Positions 47,676 through 57,600 of a stretch of 64,000 nucleotides of DNA are shown here, piece by piece. How positions within the stretch are numbered: the stretch's first letter is position 1; every line of letters begins with the position of its first letter. The position numbers and the translations under genes are program-made. Below the pieces are notes generated by a model. That model made no database searches, was not told the origin of the DNA, and worked only from the letters and a program-made list of their open reading frames with translations. Location: the NCBI RefSeq assembly GCF_021441885.1, contig NZ_CP090439.1, positions 806,001-870,000 of the forward strand. Reading direction: 5' to 3'. This DNA comes from Vibrio maritimus (GTDB lineage Bacteria > Pseudomonadota > Gammaproteobacteria > Enterobacterales > Vibrionaceae).

Positions 47676-48683
47676 ATGACTATGGAAGCTAAACGTTCGC
47701 GCCCGACGTTACAAGATATCGCCGATCGCATTGGAATCACTAAGATGACGGTAAGCCGCTATATGCGAAATCCGGAGTCCGTCGCACAAGCCACAAGAGA
47801 CAAGATTGCTCAGGTGGTGGAAGAGCTCGGCTATATCCATAACCGAACGCCAGCGATGCTGTCAAAGTCGTCTAGTAAAGCCATCGGCGTGTTACTTCCT
47901 TCACTCTCCAACCAGGTTTTTTCGAGCTTTGCGCAGGGGATTGAGTCGGTCACCAATCCACTTGGCTACGATACTTTGATCGCGCACTACAGCTATGACA
48001 AGGATATCGAAGAGAAGAAAATTGAGGCGTTTCTCTCTTATCAAGTTGATGGGCTAATACTCACCGATACCAACCATACTGAGCGTACCTTGCAGATGAT
48101 TAAGACGGCAGGTATTCCGGTCGTTGAAGCCATGGATTTACCACAAAATCCAATCGATATGGCAGTAGGACTTGATCACATGGATGCTGCTTACACAGTC
48201 GTTAAACAGATGATTGCTAAGGGTAAACGTAACATTGCTTACTTTGGCGCTCGCATGGATACACGTACTCAGCTTCGTATGCAGGGCTACGATAAGGCCG
48301 TCGTTGAAGCGGGTCTTGAACCACTTCACATACTTACCAAAGAGCACTCTAGCTTCCCGCTCGGTGGCACCTTGCTCGATAAAGCGCTGCTTATTCAACC
48401 AGAGCTTGATGGTGTGTTCTGTACTAACGATGATATTGCGATCGGTACTATTATGGCGTGCCGACTCAAGCAGCGCCGAGTGCCAGAAGAAATCAGTGTG
48501 GTGGGCTTTAACTCACTGGATATGGGTAAAGTCATTAGTCCCACATTGGCCAGTATCGAAACGCCGCGTTTTGAGATAGGCAAAAAAAGCGCCGAGCTGT
48601 TGCTATCGGCGCTAACTGGAGAAACTATTGAGCAAAAAGTGTTTGATATGGGCTTTACCCTAACTGAAGGCGAAAGCCTCTAG
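47676..48683 (+). CDS. gntR: GntR-type gluconate repressor (LacI family)
   Basis: 335-residue LacI-family repressor. N-terminal HTH (PTLQDIADRIGITKMTVSRY) and hinge, then the periplasmic-binding-like domain. Very close to E. coli GntR of the gluconate operon, as seen in RNPESV, SKAIGVLLPSL-NQVF, HYSYD, VDGLILTDTNHTERTL, DGVFCTNDD and the GFTL end. GntR is inactivated by gluconate or a related sugar acid. Its stop overlaps the edd stop by 4 bp (48680-48683), convergently. The five TGTTAC-type sites in the window match the known GntR operator form, so it probably controls the PTS, GH1, gntK-edd and itself. Confidence 0.9.
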   Translation: MTMEAKRSRPTLQDIADRIGITKMTVSRYMRNPESVAQATRDKIAQVVEELGYIHNRTPAMLSKSSSKAIGVLLPSLSNQVFSSFAQGIESVTNPLGYDTLIAHYSYDKDIEEKKIEAFLSYQVDGLILTDTNHTERTLQMIKTAGIPVVEAMDLPQNPIDMAVGLDHMDAAYTVVKQMIAKGKRNIAYFGARMDTRTQLRMQGYDKAVVEAGLEPLHILTKEHSSFPLGGTLLDKALLIQPELDGVFCTNDDIAIGTIMACRLKQRRVPEEISVVGFNSLDMGKVISPTLASIETPRFEIGKKSAELLLSALTGETIEQKVFDMGFTLTEGESL

Positions 48684-50515
48684 GTGAGTTCAGGCTCCAA
48701 AGTTTGTTTTTCTAAGCTTGGGTACAAAAAGCTCGCCCCCTGATCTGCCGCCGACACCGTTTGGCGGCATTGCGCAAAAAGCCCTCTGCCCCAGGTCATT
48801 TGACCAAGTTCGTTGTCTATTTTCACACAGTCTCTGGAGTCAAGGTCGGTGAGTACCTCTAGGCATCCTTTGACGCTATCTAGCCGCACTATGTCACCCT
48901 CTTTAATCTTGGCAATGACGCCACCTCTAAGCGCTTCTGGAGAGACATGAATTGCGGCGGGAATTTTTCCCGATGCGCCGGATAATCGACCGTCGGTCAC
49001 TAACGCCACCTTAAATCCATCATTCTGAAGGTTACCAAGCAGCGGCATGAGTTTGTGAAGCTCAGGCATTCCATTTGCTGCTGGTCCATTAAAGCGTACC
49101 ACCACAACGCAATCACAGTTAAGCTCGCCACTTTGATAGGCGCGCTCTACTTCATTCTGGTCGTTAAATACCTTTGCCGGGGCTTCAATTACACGGTGCT
49201 CTTTCTTGACCGCAGAGACCTTAATGACCGCTTGTCCCAGGTTGCCTTTGAGAACTTTTAGGCCGCCGCTGTTTTGAAATGTTTGTCCTTCATTAGCAAT
49301 GACTGCAGAGTCGCTAGAGCCTTTAGAGCGCCTCCATACGAGGTCTCCATCTTCAAGTGCCGGATAGCTGAGCTGATCTTTGAAGTGACCAAACGCGGTT
49401 AATGTGTCTTGATGTAAAAGGTCTTGCTGAGCCAAGCGGGCCATCATGGCAGGCACGCCACCTGCCGCTTGAAAGTCATTGATGTCTGCCGATCCATTTG
49501 GATAGATGTTAACGACCAGTGGAACGGCATCAGCCAGATCGCTGAGATCTTGCCATGTGAGAATGTATCCCGCCGCTCTAGCGACAGCAATCATGTGAAT
49601 GCTGTGGTTAGTGCTGCCACCAGACGCCAGTAGAGCGACCAATCCATTCACCAAGTTTTTTGCGGTAAATACCTCGTAAAGCGGACGATAGCGAGGTGAT
49701 GTCGCAATGCTACTTGCAATGACTAACGCTGCATATTCCGTTAACACTCGACGAAGCGGGTCATGAGGTGCGATAAAAGCGCTTCCAGGTAGCATTAACC
49801 CCATGGCTTCAAAAACGAGTTGGTTGGTATTAGCGGTGCCAAAGAATGTACATGTGCCTGTGCTGTGGTAAGCACGGCATTCCATATCGAGCAGTGCCAT
49901 TTGACCGAGATGGCCTGCCGCATACTGCTGGCGGATAGACACCTTTTCATCGTTAGAGATACCCGTCGTCATTGGTCCTGCGGGAATAAACGCTGTGGGA
50001 AGATGACCATAAGCCAGCGCGCCCATGAGCTGTCCTGGGGCGATTTTATCGCAGACTCCCAACAGCAAGTTACCATCAAACATGTTGTGACTTAGCGAGA
50101 ATGCGGTGCTCTGGGCAATCAAGTCTCGAGAAAACAGAGACATATCCATCCCAGGCTGTCCCTGTGTCACTCCATCACACATTGCTGGAACACAGCCCGC
50201 CACTTGCGCGGTATGACCAAGTTTAGCCAGCGCAGTTTGGATCTGCTCGGGGTAGACCTCGTAAGGTTTGTGAGCGCTCAGCATATCATTATACGATGAG
50301 ATAATCGCAAGATTGGCGCTAGTGTTATCAAGTAAGCGCTGCTTGTCTTCACAACCTGCTGTTGCTACCGCATGCGCTAGGTTTCCACAAGACAACTGAC
50401 TGCGCCCTCGACCGGCTTCCTGTTGATGCGTCATCGCATCGAGGTAGCTTTGTCTTAAGGACTCACTGCGTTTCTCAATTCGTTTGGTGACCGCCATGAT
50501 GGCTTGATGAGTCAT
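48680..50515 (-). CDS. edd: 6-phosphogluconate dehydratase (Entner-Doudoroff)
   Basis: 611-residue Fe-S dehydratase making KDPG from 6-phosphogluconate. Family landmarks: SYNDMLSAHKPYE, AMCDGVTQGQPGM, GVCDKI (Cys155) and GTCTFFGTANTN (Cys222), GGSTNHSIHM, KVLKGNLGQAV and TDGRLSGASGKIPAAIHV. Length normal. The start overlaps the gntK stop by 4 bp (50512-50515), so gntK-edd is one coupled operon. KDPG aldolase (eda) is not in the window. Confidence 0.96.
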   Translation of the reverse strand: MTHQAIMAVTKRIEKRSESLRQSYLDAMTHQQEAGRGRSQLSCGNLAHAVATAGCEDKQRLLDNTSANLAIISSYNDMLSAHKPYEVYPEQIQTALAKLGHTAQVAGCVPAMCDGVTQGQPGMDMSLFSRDLIAQSTAFSLSHNMFDGNLLLGVCDKIAPGQLMGALAYGHLPTAFIPAGPMTTGISNDEKVSIRQQYAAGHLGQMALLDMECRAYHSTGTCTFFGTANTNQLVFEAMGLMLPGSAFIAPHDPLRRVLTEYAALVIASSIATSPRYRPLYEVFTAKNLVNGLVALLASGGSTNHSIHMIAVARAAGYILTWQDLSDLADAVPLVVNIYPNGSADINDFQAAGGVPAMMARLAQQDLLHQDTLTAFGHFKDQLSYPALEDGDLVWRRSKGSSDSAVIANEGQTFQNSGGLKVLKGNLGQAVIKVSAVKKEHRVIEAPAKVFNDQNEVERAYQSGELNCDCVVVVRFNGPAANGMPELHKLMPLLGNLQNDGFKVALVTDGRLSGASGKIPAAIHVSPEALRGGVIAKIKEGDIVRLDSVKGCLEVLTDLDSRDCVKIDNELGQMTWGRGLFAQCRQTVSAADQGASFLYPSLEKQTLEPELT

Positions 50516-51045
50516 GAGACCACCTCAAGCGAGACATCAGTGAGTTTCATACGGATCTCTTTCACAGCAGCCTGCACGACCGCATCAAGCGGCATGTCTA
50601 TCAGCACTGTGACGACGTCTAATTCACAGTCTGGTCTCTCTAACGCCTCAAATTGACTTTGCAGTAGAGAAGACTTCATAAAGTGCCCACCGCGTTGGTT
50701 TACACGCTGTCTGATTAGCTCAAATTCGCCATCGAGGAAGACGAAGATGAGATTGTTGTTGCCGAACCGCAATGTATCTCGATAGCGGCGTTTGAGAGCA
50801 GAGCACACGATGACGCCATGCTCATTTTTCTGACCCAGACTGTAGGCCGCGTCATTGATGCGTTCGAGCCATGGCGCTCGGTCACTGTCTGTTAAGGCGT
50901 TGCCAGAAGCCATCTTGTCAATATTGGCGCGAGGGTGAAGATCATCACCATCGATAAACTTCGCGCCTAGTGTGTCGGCTATTTTTTTGCCGACCGTGCT
51001 TTTACCTGAGCCAGAAACGCCCATTACAACAATGCACTTCCCCAA
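50512..51045 (-). CDS. gntK: Gluconokinase
   Basis: 177-residue P-loop kinase phosphorylating gluconate to 6-phosphogluconate. P-loop GVSGSGKST at 9-17; FIDGDDLHP, DSDRAPWL, VCSALKRRYRD and FVFLDG follow as in thermoresistant gluconokinases. An ATG at 51114 would add a 23-residue extension without a ribosome site, whereas a TTG at 51045 is preceded by AGGAGGAAAC and gives the family's normal N-terminus; I prefer the TTG. Controlled, by position, from the tandem operators at 51123-51150. Confidence 0.93.
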   Translation of the reverse strand: MGKCIVVMGVSGSGKSTVGKKIADTLGAKFIDGDDLHPRANIDKMASGNALTDSDRAPWLERINDAAYSLGQKNEHGVIVCSALKRRYRDTLRFGNNNLIFVFLDGEFELIRQRVNQRGGHFMKSSLLQSQFEALERPDCELDVVTVLIDMPLDAVVQAAVKEIRMKLTDVSLEVVS

Positions 51046-51122
51046 GTTTCCTCCTCTGGGATCGAAATATGATCCACTCCGCACAATTCGATAAACGTCT
51101 AAATTATGGTTCATATTATCGA

Positions 51123-51150
51123 TGTTACTGGTAACATGATACCGGTAACT
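51123..51150. promoter_or_regulatory. Tandem GntR-type operators between gntK-edd and GH1
   Basis: TGTTACTGGTAACA (51123-51136, perfect arms) directly abuts TGATACCGGTAACT (51137-51150). It lies in the divergent region of gntK and the second GH1 gene, so it may control both. Confidence 0.78.
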
Positions 51151-51271
51151 TTTATTGTTGTGAACGAGAGCACATCAACATAAAAAACTGGATTACAGCA
51201 AGCTATGGGCTGGCATAGAGTGTTCTAAACGCTAGCAAATCGTACTTTGAAGTCGGATTTAAGGGGTAAAG

Positions 51272-52696
51272 ATGTCGGTATTTCCAAAGAATTTCCTGTG
51301 GGGTGGAGCCATTGCAGCTAACCAAGCTGAGGGTGGTTATCGTGAAGGTGATAAGGGTCTAACAACCGTAGATATGATCCCCTACGGTGATAATCGAATG
51401 CCAGTAAAACTTGGGCTTCGCGAACAAGTTTCACTGGACGAAGCGGAGTATTACCCAAGCCACGATGCTATCGATTTCTATCATCGCTACAAAGATGACA
51501 TCGCTCTATTAGCGGAAATGGGGTTCAAGGTCTTTCGCACCTCGATTGCTTGGGCACGCATGTTTCCAAAAGGTGACGAACTGGAACCAAACCAAGCGGG
51601 GATAGCCTACTACCAAGACCTCTTTAGAGAGTGCAAAAAATACGGTATTGAGCCTTTGGTAACACTTTGCCATTTCGACGTACCGATGCACTTAGTGGAT
51701 ACCTATGGCTCATGGCGCAGCCGTGAGATGATAGGTTTCTTCGAACGATATGCACGTACCTGTTTCGAAGCATTTGATGGTCTAGTGAAGTACTGGCTAA
51801 CCTTCAATGAAATCAATATCTTGCTCCACAGCCCATTCTCAGGCGCGGGTCTTCTTTTCAAAGAAAGAGAAAACAAGGAGCAAGTGAAATACCAAGCTGC
51901 CCACCATGAGCTCGTCGCGAGTGCTTTGGTGACGAAAATCGCCCACGAGATTAACCCAGAAAACCAAGTAGGGTGTATGTTAGCGGGTGGTAACTTCTAC
52001 CCATACTCATGTAAGCCTGAAGACGTCAAAATGGCGCTCGACAAAGACCGAGAAAACCTGTTCTTTATTGATGTTCAAGCGCGAGGCTATTACCCATCAT
52101 ACGCCCAGCGTACGTTCCGAGATAAAGGTGTTGAACTAGAGATTCATGATGAAGATCTAGAGATACTCAAAAACACCGTGGATTTCATTTCATTCAGCTA
52201 TTACGCCTCACGTTGTGCGTCCGCAGACATGAACAAGGGCAACACCAGTGAAGCCAACGTCGTGAAGTCCATTCGAAACCCGCACCTAGAAGCCAGTGAT
52301 TGGGGCTGGGTCATCGACCCGATGGGACTGCGAATTGCGATGAATACGCTCTACGATCGCTATCAAAAACCCTTGTTCCTAGTCGAGAACGGTTTGGGTG
52401 CCAAAGATACAGTTGAAGCAAACGGTGAAATCAATGACGATTATCGCATTGACTACCTGCGCGCACACATTGAAGCCATGGGCGATGCCATTGAAGATGG
52501 TGTGCCATTGATGGGCTATACGCCTTGGGGCTGTATCGACCTAGTGGCCGCGTCGACGGGAGAGATGAGTAAGCGTTATGGCTTTATTTATGTGGATCGC
52601 GATGATAAGGGGAATGGTACGTTAGAGCGCTCTCGCAAGAAGTCGTTCTATTGGTACAAAAAGGTAATCGCGAGTAACGGGGAAGATTTAGCTTAG
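51272..52696 (+). CDS. GH1 6-phospho-beta-glucosidase (AscB/BglA-type)
   Basis: 474-residue family 1 enzyme of the AscB/BglA/BglB type: N-terminal FPKNFLWGGAIAANQAEGGY, acid/base Glu180 (LTFNEIN), nucleophile Glu372 (FLVENGLG), and the phosphate-binding Ser-Lys-Tyr in GEMSKRYGFIYVD. A PTS-imported, 6-phosphorylated beta-glucoside is the substrate. E. coli AscB has been linked to cellobionate; sharing a divergent GntR-type operator region with gntK-edd supports a similar role here, as inference. GGGG before the ATG. Confidence 0.94.
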   Translation: MSVFPKNFLWGGAIAANQAEGGYREGDKGLTTVDMIPYGDNRMPVKLGLREQVSLDEAEYYPSHDAIDFYHRYKDDIALLAEMGFKVFRTSIAWARMFPKGDELEPNQAGIAYYQDLFRECKKYGIEPLVTLCHFDVPMHLVDTYGSWRSREMIGFFERYARTCFEAFDGLVKYWLTFNEINILLHSPFSGAGLLFKERENKEQVKYQAAHHELVASALVTKIAHEINPENQVGCMLAGGNFYPYSCKPEDVKMALDKDRENLFFIDVQARGYYPSYAQRTFRDKGVELEIHDEDLEILKNTVDFISFSYYASRCASADMNKGNTSEANVVKSIRNPHLEASDWGWVIDPMGLRIAMNTLYDRYQKPLFLVENGLGAKDTVEANGEINDDYRIDYLRAHIEAMGDAIEDGVPLMGYTPWGCIDLVAASTGEMSKRYGFIYVDRDDKGNGTLERSRKKSFYWYKKVIASNGEDLA

Positions 52697-52709
52697 GTTA
52701 TAAGCGAAT

Positions 52710-52753
52710 AATTCACTCGCTAGACTTTTAGTAAAAGTGCTAGCGAGTGAATT
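52710..52753. terminator. Long hairpin between convergent GH1 and lipoprotein genes
   Basis: 14-bp perfect arms AATTCACTCGCTAG / CTAGCGAGTGAATT, plus inner ACTTTT/AAAAGT pairing. No strong T-run on either side, so transcription end is likely but not certain. Confidence 0.65.
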
Positions 52754-52761
52754 AAAGTGGG

Positions 52762-54150
52762 TTACTTACTCGCTTCTTCCCACTTGGATACAATGTTCAA
52801 AGCCAGGGCCTCGTCTTGTGTCATCAAAGAGAACACGTCAGCGTTTTGCTCTACATCGTTAACAATCATTATCGTACCGTTAGTGGTGGCATAGCGAACT
52901 ACTAGCGGATTTTCTTCAGGATGCTCTTCAAATCCAATGCGTAGGTTGCCATTCGGAAGCGTCCAGTTGGTCTCAATGTTTCCTTCGGCGTCAATCAAAG
53001 TGACTACACCTGTTTGGGCATCTGTGTTGTATTCTCCAAAGCGAAGTTCGCCGTAAACAGGTTCTGATGTCGCATTGTTTGAGTCATCCATGACGATGAA
53101 CCAAGTTTTGTTTTCGAAGTCCGATACTGTGAAGCTCATTGATTCAACTAGGTCGTTAGTTGTCCAAAGCGTCAAATCGCCTTCATCTGGTACGGCAAAA
53201 GCCAGATCCGTAGATGTGTAGATGAACACATTGTTCTCAGCTTCCCCATCTTCTGAGGTTATTGAAAGCACGTCACCGTTTACGCTGTAAGTCATGCATT
53301 CAATATCGCCATTTTCAAGCACACACAGATCGTCCTCAGTCAACCAAGCAGAAAATACACCTTCTTCTGTTGCCCAATAATTGCTGAAGTTAGCAATGTT
53401 CCATTCTGAAATTGGCGCATCTTTATCTTCATTACCTTTTATCAAGTAATTCTGAAGGTCGTTGATAACTTCTACTACTTCAAAACCGCCATCATCAGAG
53501 CGAACAAAATCATTTTCATCGATTTCATTGATGTCGTTAGAATGACCGTAGTGCTCTTCGATAGCGCTATTAATATCTTCTGCAGTTTTCTTTAACTCAT
53601 CGCCATTAATATTCGCTGATTCTGTCGGTAGTTCCTGAACTAAACTTCGAGCAAGCGCGTGCGCCATAATTGCGTCTTTAGACTGATCCGCATCTTGTTT
53701 TAGTGAGACGTAATCTCCGGAGATGACACTTTCATCAAACTCAAGTTCAGCTGCTAAATCTTCGACAGACATGTCGTTAGCATTCGCTAAAGTCGTGAAT
53801 GGTGTGACTACGCTAGAGCTAGAACTTGCTGTCATTTCATAGCTTTGTGTTAAGTAGCCGATGCGATCCAAATCTTTAGTTTGACCCGCGATAGAGCGAA
53901 TAATAACTGGGTAGTCTTGATCCGCAGTTGGGATGGTAAATTGACCGTTCGAGTTAGTTGAGCCTATTAGTTCGCCTTCGTCACAAACGCCGTTATTATT
54001 TCTGTCTACACAAACTAGTGCATTTTCCAGATAACCATCGATTACAGTGATTGTGCGACCTTGATTAACAACGTCTTCATTGTTAGAACCACCACAACCT
54101 GATAATACAATAGCGGATAAAATAGCACTGCTTAAAACTGACTTTTTCAC
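52762..54150 (-). CDS. Surface lipoprotein with Asp/Asn calcium-like motif
   Basis: 462-residue lipoprotein (KKSVLSSAILSAIVLSGC). After the lipobox, a beta domain contains VCVDRNNNGVCDEGE, an EF-hand-like loop frequent in Vibrio/Shewanella surface lipoproteins; the rest is an acidic, all-beta repeat of unknown fold. The frame opens at TTG 54174, but GTG 54150 has AGAAGAGAA upstream and gives a clean lipoprotein signal. Function unknown. Convergent with the GH1 gene. Confidence 0.72.
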   Translation of the reverse strand: MKKSVLSSAILSAIVLSGCGGSNNEDVVNQGRTITVIDGYLENALVCVDRNNNGVCDEGELIGSTNSNGQFTIPTADQDYPVIIRSIAGQTKDLDRIGYLTQSYEMTASSSSSVVTPFTTLANANDMSVEDLAAELEFDESVISGDYVSLKQDADQSKDAIMAHALARSLVQELPTESANINGDELKKTAEDINSAIEEHYGHSNDINEIDENDFVRSDDGGFEVVEVINDLQNYLIKGNEDKDAPISEWNIANFSNYWATEEGVFSAWLTEDDLCVLENGDIECMTYSVNGDVLSITSEDGEAENNVFIYTSTDLAFAVPDEGDLTLWTTNDLVESMSFTVSDFENKTWFIVMDDSNNATSEPVYGELRFGEYNTDAQTGVVTLIDAEGNIETNWTLPNGNLRIGFEEHPEENPLVVRYATTNGTIMIVNDVEQNADVFSLMTQDEALALNIVSKWEEASK

Positions 54151-54601
54151 TTTATTTTCTCTTCTTTTGAACAATGTTTATTTATTGTTTCGTGATTCTA
54201 TTTCAAAAAAATAAAAGTTATATCTTTGTTTTTACAATGTTTTGTGACCTAAGTATCAAAAATAACAATCTTGTTATTTGGTTATATCATATTGATATAA
54301 AAGGGATTTGTTTGATATTGGTAAATATATGCTGTTCTAAAAAAAAGCAAGTAATTCGCTATAAATATACAATCATCAATATCTATCGGTTAAAAGAGTA
54401 ATAGTTTGTTAATTATGCTCTAATAATGATTCAATGTGTCACATTGTAATTGTGAACATGTTCTTGAATTGTTACAAAGCGTAGAAAAATGCAAAAACAA
54501 CGGAGTTTTTGACAAGTAATTCTCAAGCGCTCAAAATACACTGCCTGCCATTGTAGTAGTCCAGTCGATGTTTTCGGCTGAGTAGAGATTGAGGAACACA
54601 C
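54151..54601. promoter_or_regulatory. Divergent promoter region of lipoprotein gene and putA
   Basis: AT-rich 451 bases. A perfect GAACATGTTC palindrome (54454-54463) and a TCACA...TGTGA pair (54439-54455) are the only structured sites seen. The second is in the opposite sense to a CRP site. An open frame across 54174-54401 lacks a ribosome site and looks incidental. Confidence 0.4.
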
Positions 54602-57600
54602 ATGTTTACAGCAACAGATGTGCTAAAAACGGAGTTTGTCGAGCAGCCGCTTGAACAGCTCTGGTCACTGATCTCTCCACTCTATATGGTGGATGAGTCT
54701 CAATGGTTGAAACAGCTTTTACCTCTGGCCACACCGCAAGGTGACGAAGCCCAGCAGATCCCACAGAAAACGACCCAGCTCATTGAAGCCATTCGTGCTG
54801 ACAAAAATGCGATCCAGATGATCGACGCCTTACTGCTTGAGTACAGCTTAGATACTCAAGAAGGCATTTTGCTGATGTGTCTCGCGGAAGCCTTGATGCG
54901 TATTCCTGATTCTGCAACGGCAGATGCGCTTATTCGCGACAAGCTCAGCGTGGCTGATTGGAAGTCACACCTTAAGAATTCTGATTCTGTGTTTGTGAAT
55001 GCATCTACCTGGGGCTTGATGCTGACGGGTAAAGTGGTTGGTTTGTCAGATTCACAATCTCAAAGCCCAGCGAAAGCGGTTAACCGCTTGGTGAACAAGT
55101 TCTCTGAACCTGTGATTCGTAAAGCCATGTATCAGGCGATGAAGGTCATGGGGCATCAGTTTGTACTAGGCCGCAGTATTGGCGAAGCGCAGAAGAACGG
55201 TAAGAAGATGCGCGACCGCGGCTTTACCTATTCGTTTGATATGTTGGGTGAGGCGGCGCTAACCAAAGCGGATGGCGACAAGTACTTCAAAGACTACCTA
55301 ATGGCAATTGAAGCGGTTGGCAGTGACAAATATGGTTTAGATACCAGTCCTGCGCCGTCTGTTTCCATTAAGCTTTCTGCACTGCATCCTCGCTATGAAG
55401 TCGCGAACGAAGAGCGCGTACTAACAGAGCTATGCGATACGCTGACTCAACTATTGACTCGCGCTCGCGAGCTCGATGTTGCGATTACCATTGATGCGGA
55501 AGAGGCCGACCGTCTTGAGCTTTCTCTAAAGCTATTTGAAAAGGTGTACCGCAGTGATGTCGCTAAAGGCTGGGGTAAGTTTGGTCTGGTTATTCAGGCG
55601 TACTCTAAACGTGCGCTTCCTGTGCTGGTTTGGGTCAATGCACTTGCAAAACAGCAGGGCGATTTGATCCCGCTTCGTCTTGTGAAAGGCGCGTATTGGG
55701 ACAGCGAAATCAAGTGGTCTCAGCAAGCGGGTTACGATAACTACCCTGTTTATACCCGTAAAGAAGCGACTGACGTGGCATACCTAGCCTGTGCTCGCTT
55801 CCTACTGAGTGACAACGTGCGTGGAAACATTTTCCCGCAGTTTGCGAGCCACAATGCGCACACCGTGACTGCGATTGCGACTATGGCGCAGCACACCGAT
55901 TACGAATTCCAACGTCTACATGGTATGGGCGACTCCTTGTATGACCATGTGATGGATACTCATAAGCAACCGGTTCGAATCTACGCTCCGGTGGGTAGCC
56001 ACAAAGATCTGCTGCCATATCTGGTACGTCGACTGCTAGAGAATGGTGCGAACAGCAGCTTTGTACACCGTTTGGTGGATGCACGTTGCCCGGTTGAAAG
56101 TTTAACGGTTCATCCTGTCGATGCGCTTAATGCTAACGACACATTGCATAACGCCAATATTGAGCTTCCACCGGCTATCTTTAGCGACCGTAAAAACTCG
56201 ATTGGCGTTAACGTCGACATTGAGAGCGAAGTGAAAGAGTACGAACACAAAGTGGACGTATTCCGCAGCAAGCAGTGGCAAGGTGCGCCAATCATTAATG
56301 GACAGTCCCAATACGAAAGCATGATCAAGGAAGGAGGTGCAGTAGATACGATTACCGCACCGTATGATCGTCGAATCGTTGTTGGTCAGGTCGCTATGGC
56401 GAACCTTGATCATGTTTCCGAAGCTATCAAGGTGGCTGAGGAAGGATTCGAGTCTTGGTCAACGCTTCCGTATGCCCAGCGTAGTCAGTGCTTACTTAAC
56501 CTAGCAGACAAGCTAGAAGAGAATTTGCACGAACTGGTGGCAATTTGTCATCAAGAGGCGGGCAAGACGATTCATGACAGCATCGACGAAGTACGCGAAG
56601 CGGTCGACTTCTGTCGTTACTACGCTAAGCAGCCACACATCTTCAAGACACAATCGGTACTTGGCTTTGATGGTCAATCTAAGTCGATGGCTCGCGGTGG
56701 TCGCGGTGTGTTTGTTTGTATCAGCCCATGGAACTTCCCACTGGCTATTTTCCTTGGTCAAGTGACCGCGGCTTTGGTTGCGGGTAATACCGTAGTCGCT
56801 AAACCTGCTGAACAAACTTCGCTCATTGCCGTGCGTGCGGTTGAGCTGATGCTTGAAGCGGGCTTCCCAGCAAGCGCAATCCAGCTCATTACGGGCCGCG
56901 GCGCGGATGTGGGTCATGCTCTAACTTCTCACAACGCGATTGCTGGTGTTGCCTTTACTGGCTCGACACCAACAGCGCAGCGCATCAATAGCACCTTGGC
57001 CGCACGCCAAGTGGCACCAGTGCCATTTATCGCCGAAACCGGCGGTCAAAACGCGATGATAGTGGATTCTACTGCGCTTCCAGAACAAGTGGTGCGTGAC
57101 GTGGTTCGCTCTGCGTTTGCGTCGGCGGGTCAGCGGTGTAGTGCTCTACGTGTGCTGTATATCCAAGAAGATATTGCAGAGCGCGTGATCAATTTGATTC
57201 AAGGTGCCATGGATGAGCTGAAAGTTGGTTTGCCATACCTGCACTCGACCGATGTTGGCCCAGTGATTGATGCCAACGCCAAGCAAAAGCTTCTTGCTCA
57301 TATCGAAGCTATGACTAAGCAAGGTAAGAAAGTCGCTCAACTATCTCTCGATGATGAATGTGCAGAGGGCGATTTTGTTCCGCCATGTGCGTTTGAGATC
57401 TCTGATATCTCCGTTCTAACGGAAGAGCACTTTGGTCCAATCCTACACATCGTTCGTTTTAAAGCGTCTGAACTGCCGAAAGTAGTCGACAGCATCAATG
57501 CGACAGGCTTTGGTCTTACGCTTGGCGTACATAGTCGCAATGAGTCTACTTACGAATGGATTGAGAAACACGTTCGTGTCGGTAACTGCTACATCAACCG

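Noticed and set aside
47676..48683. CcpA/CytR or AscG-type regulator
   Set aside because: The sequence follows E. coli GntR closely along its whole length, and the operators match the gluconate type.
54174..54401. 75-codon frame upstream of putA
   Set aside because: Very AT-rich, Ile/Phe/Lys-dominated, no ribosome site, lies in the divergent promoter region.
54439..54455. TCACA-n-TGTGA pair before putA as a CRP site
   Set aside because: The half sites are in the reverse order to a CRP site (TGTGA-n6-TCACA), so CRP binding is not supported.
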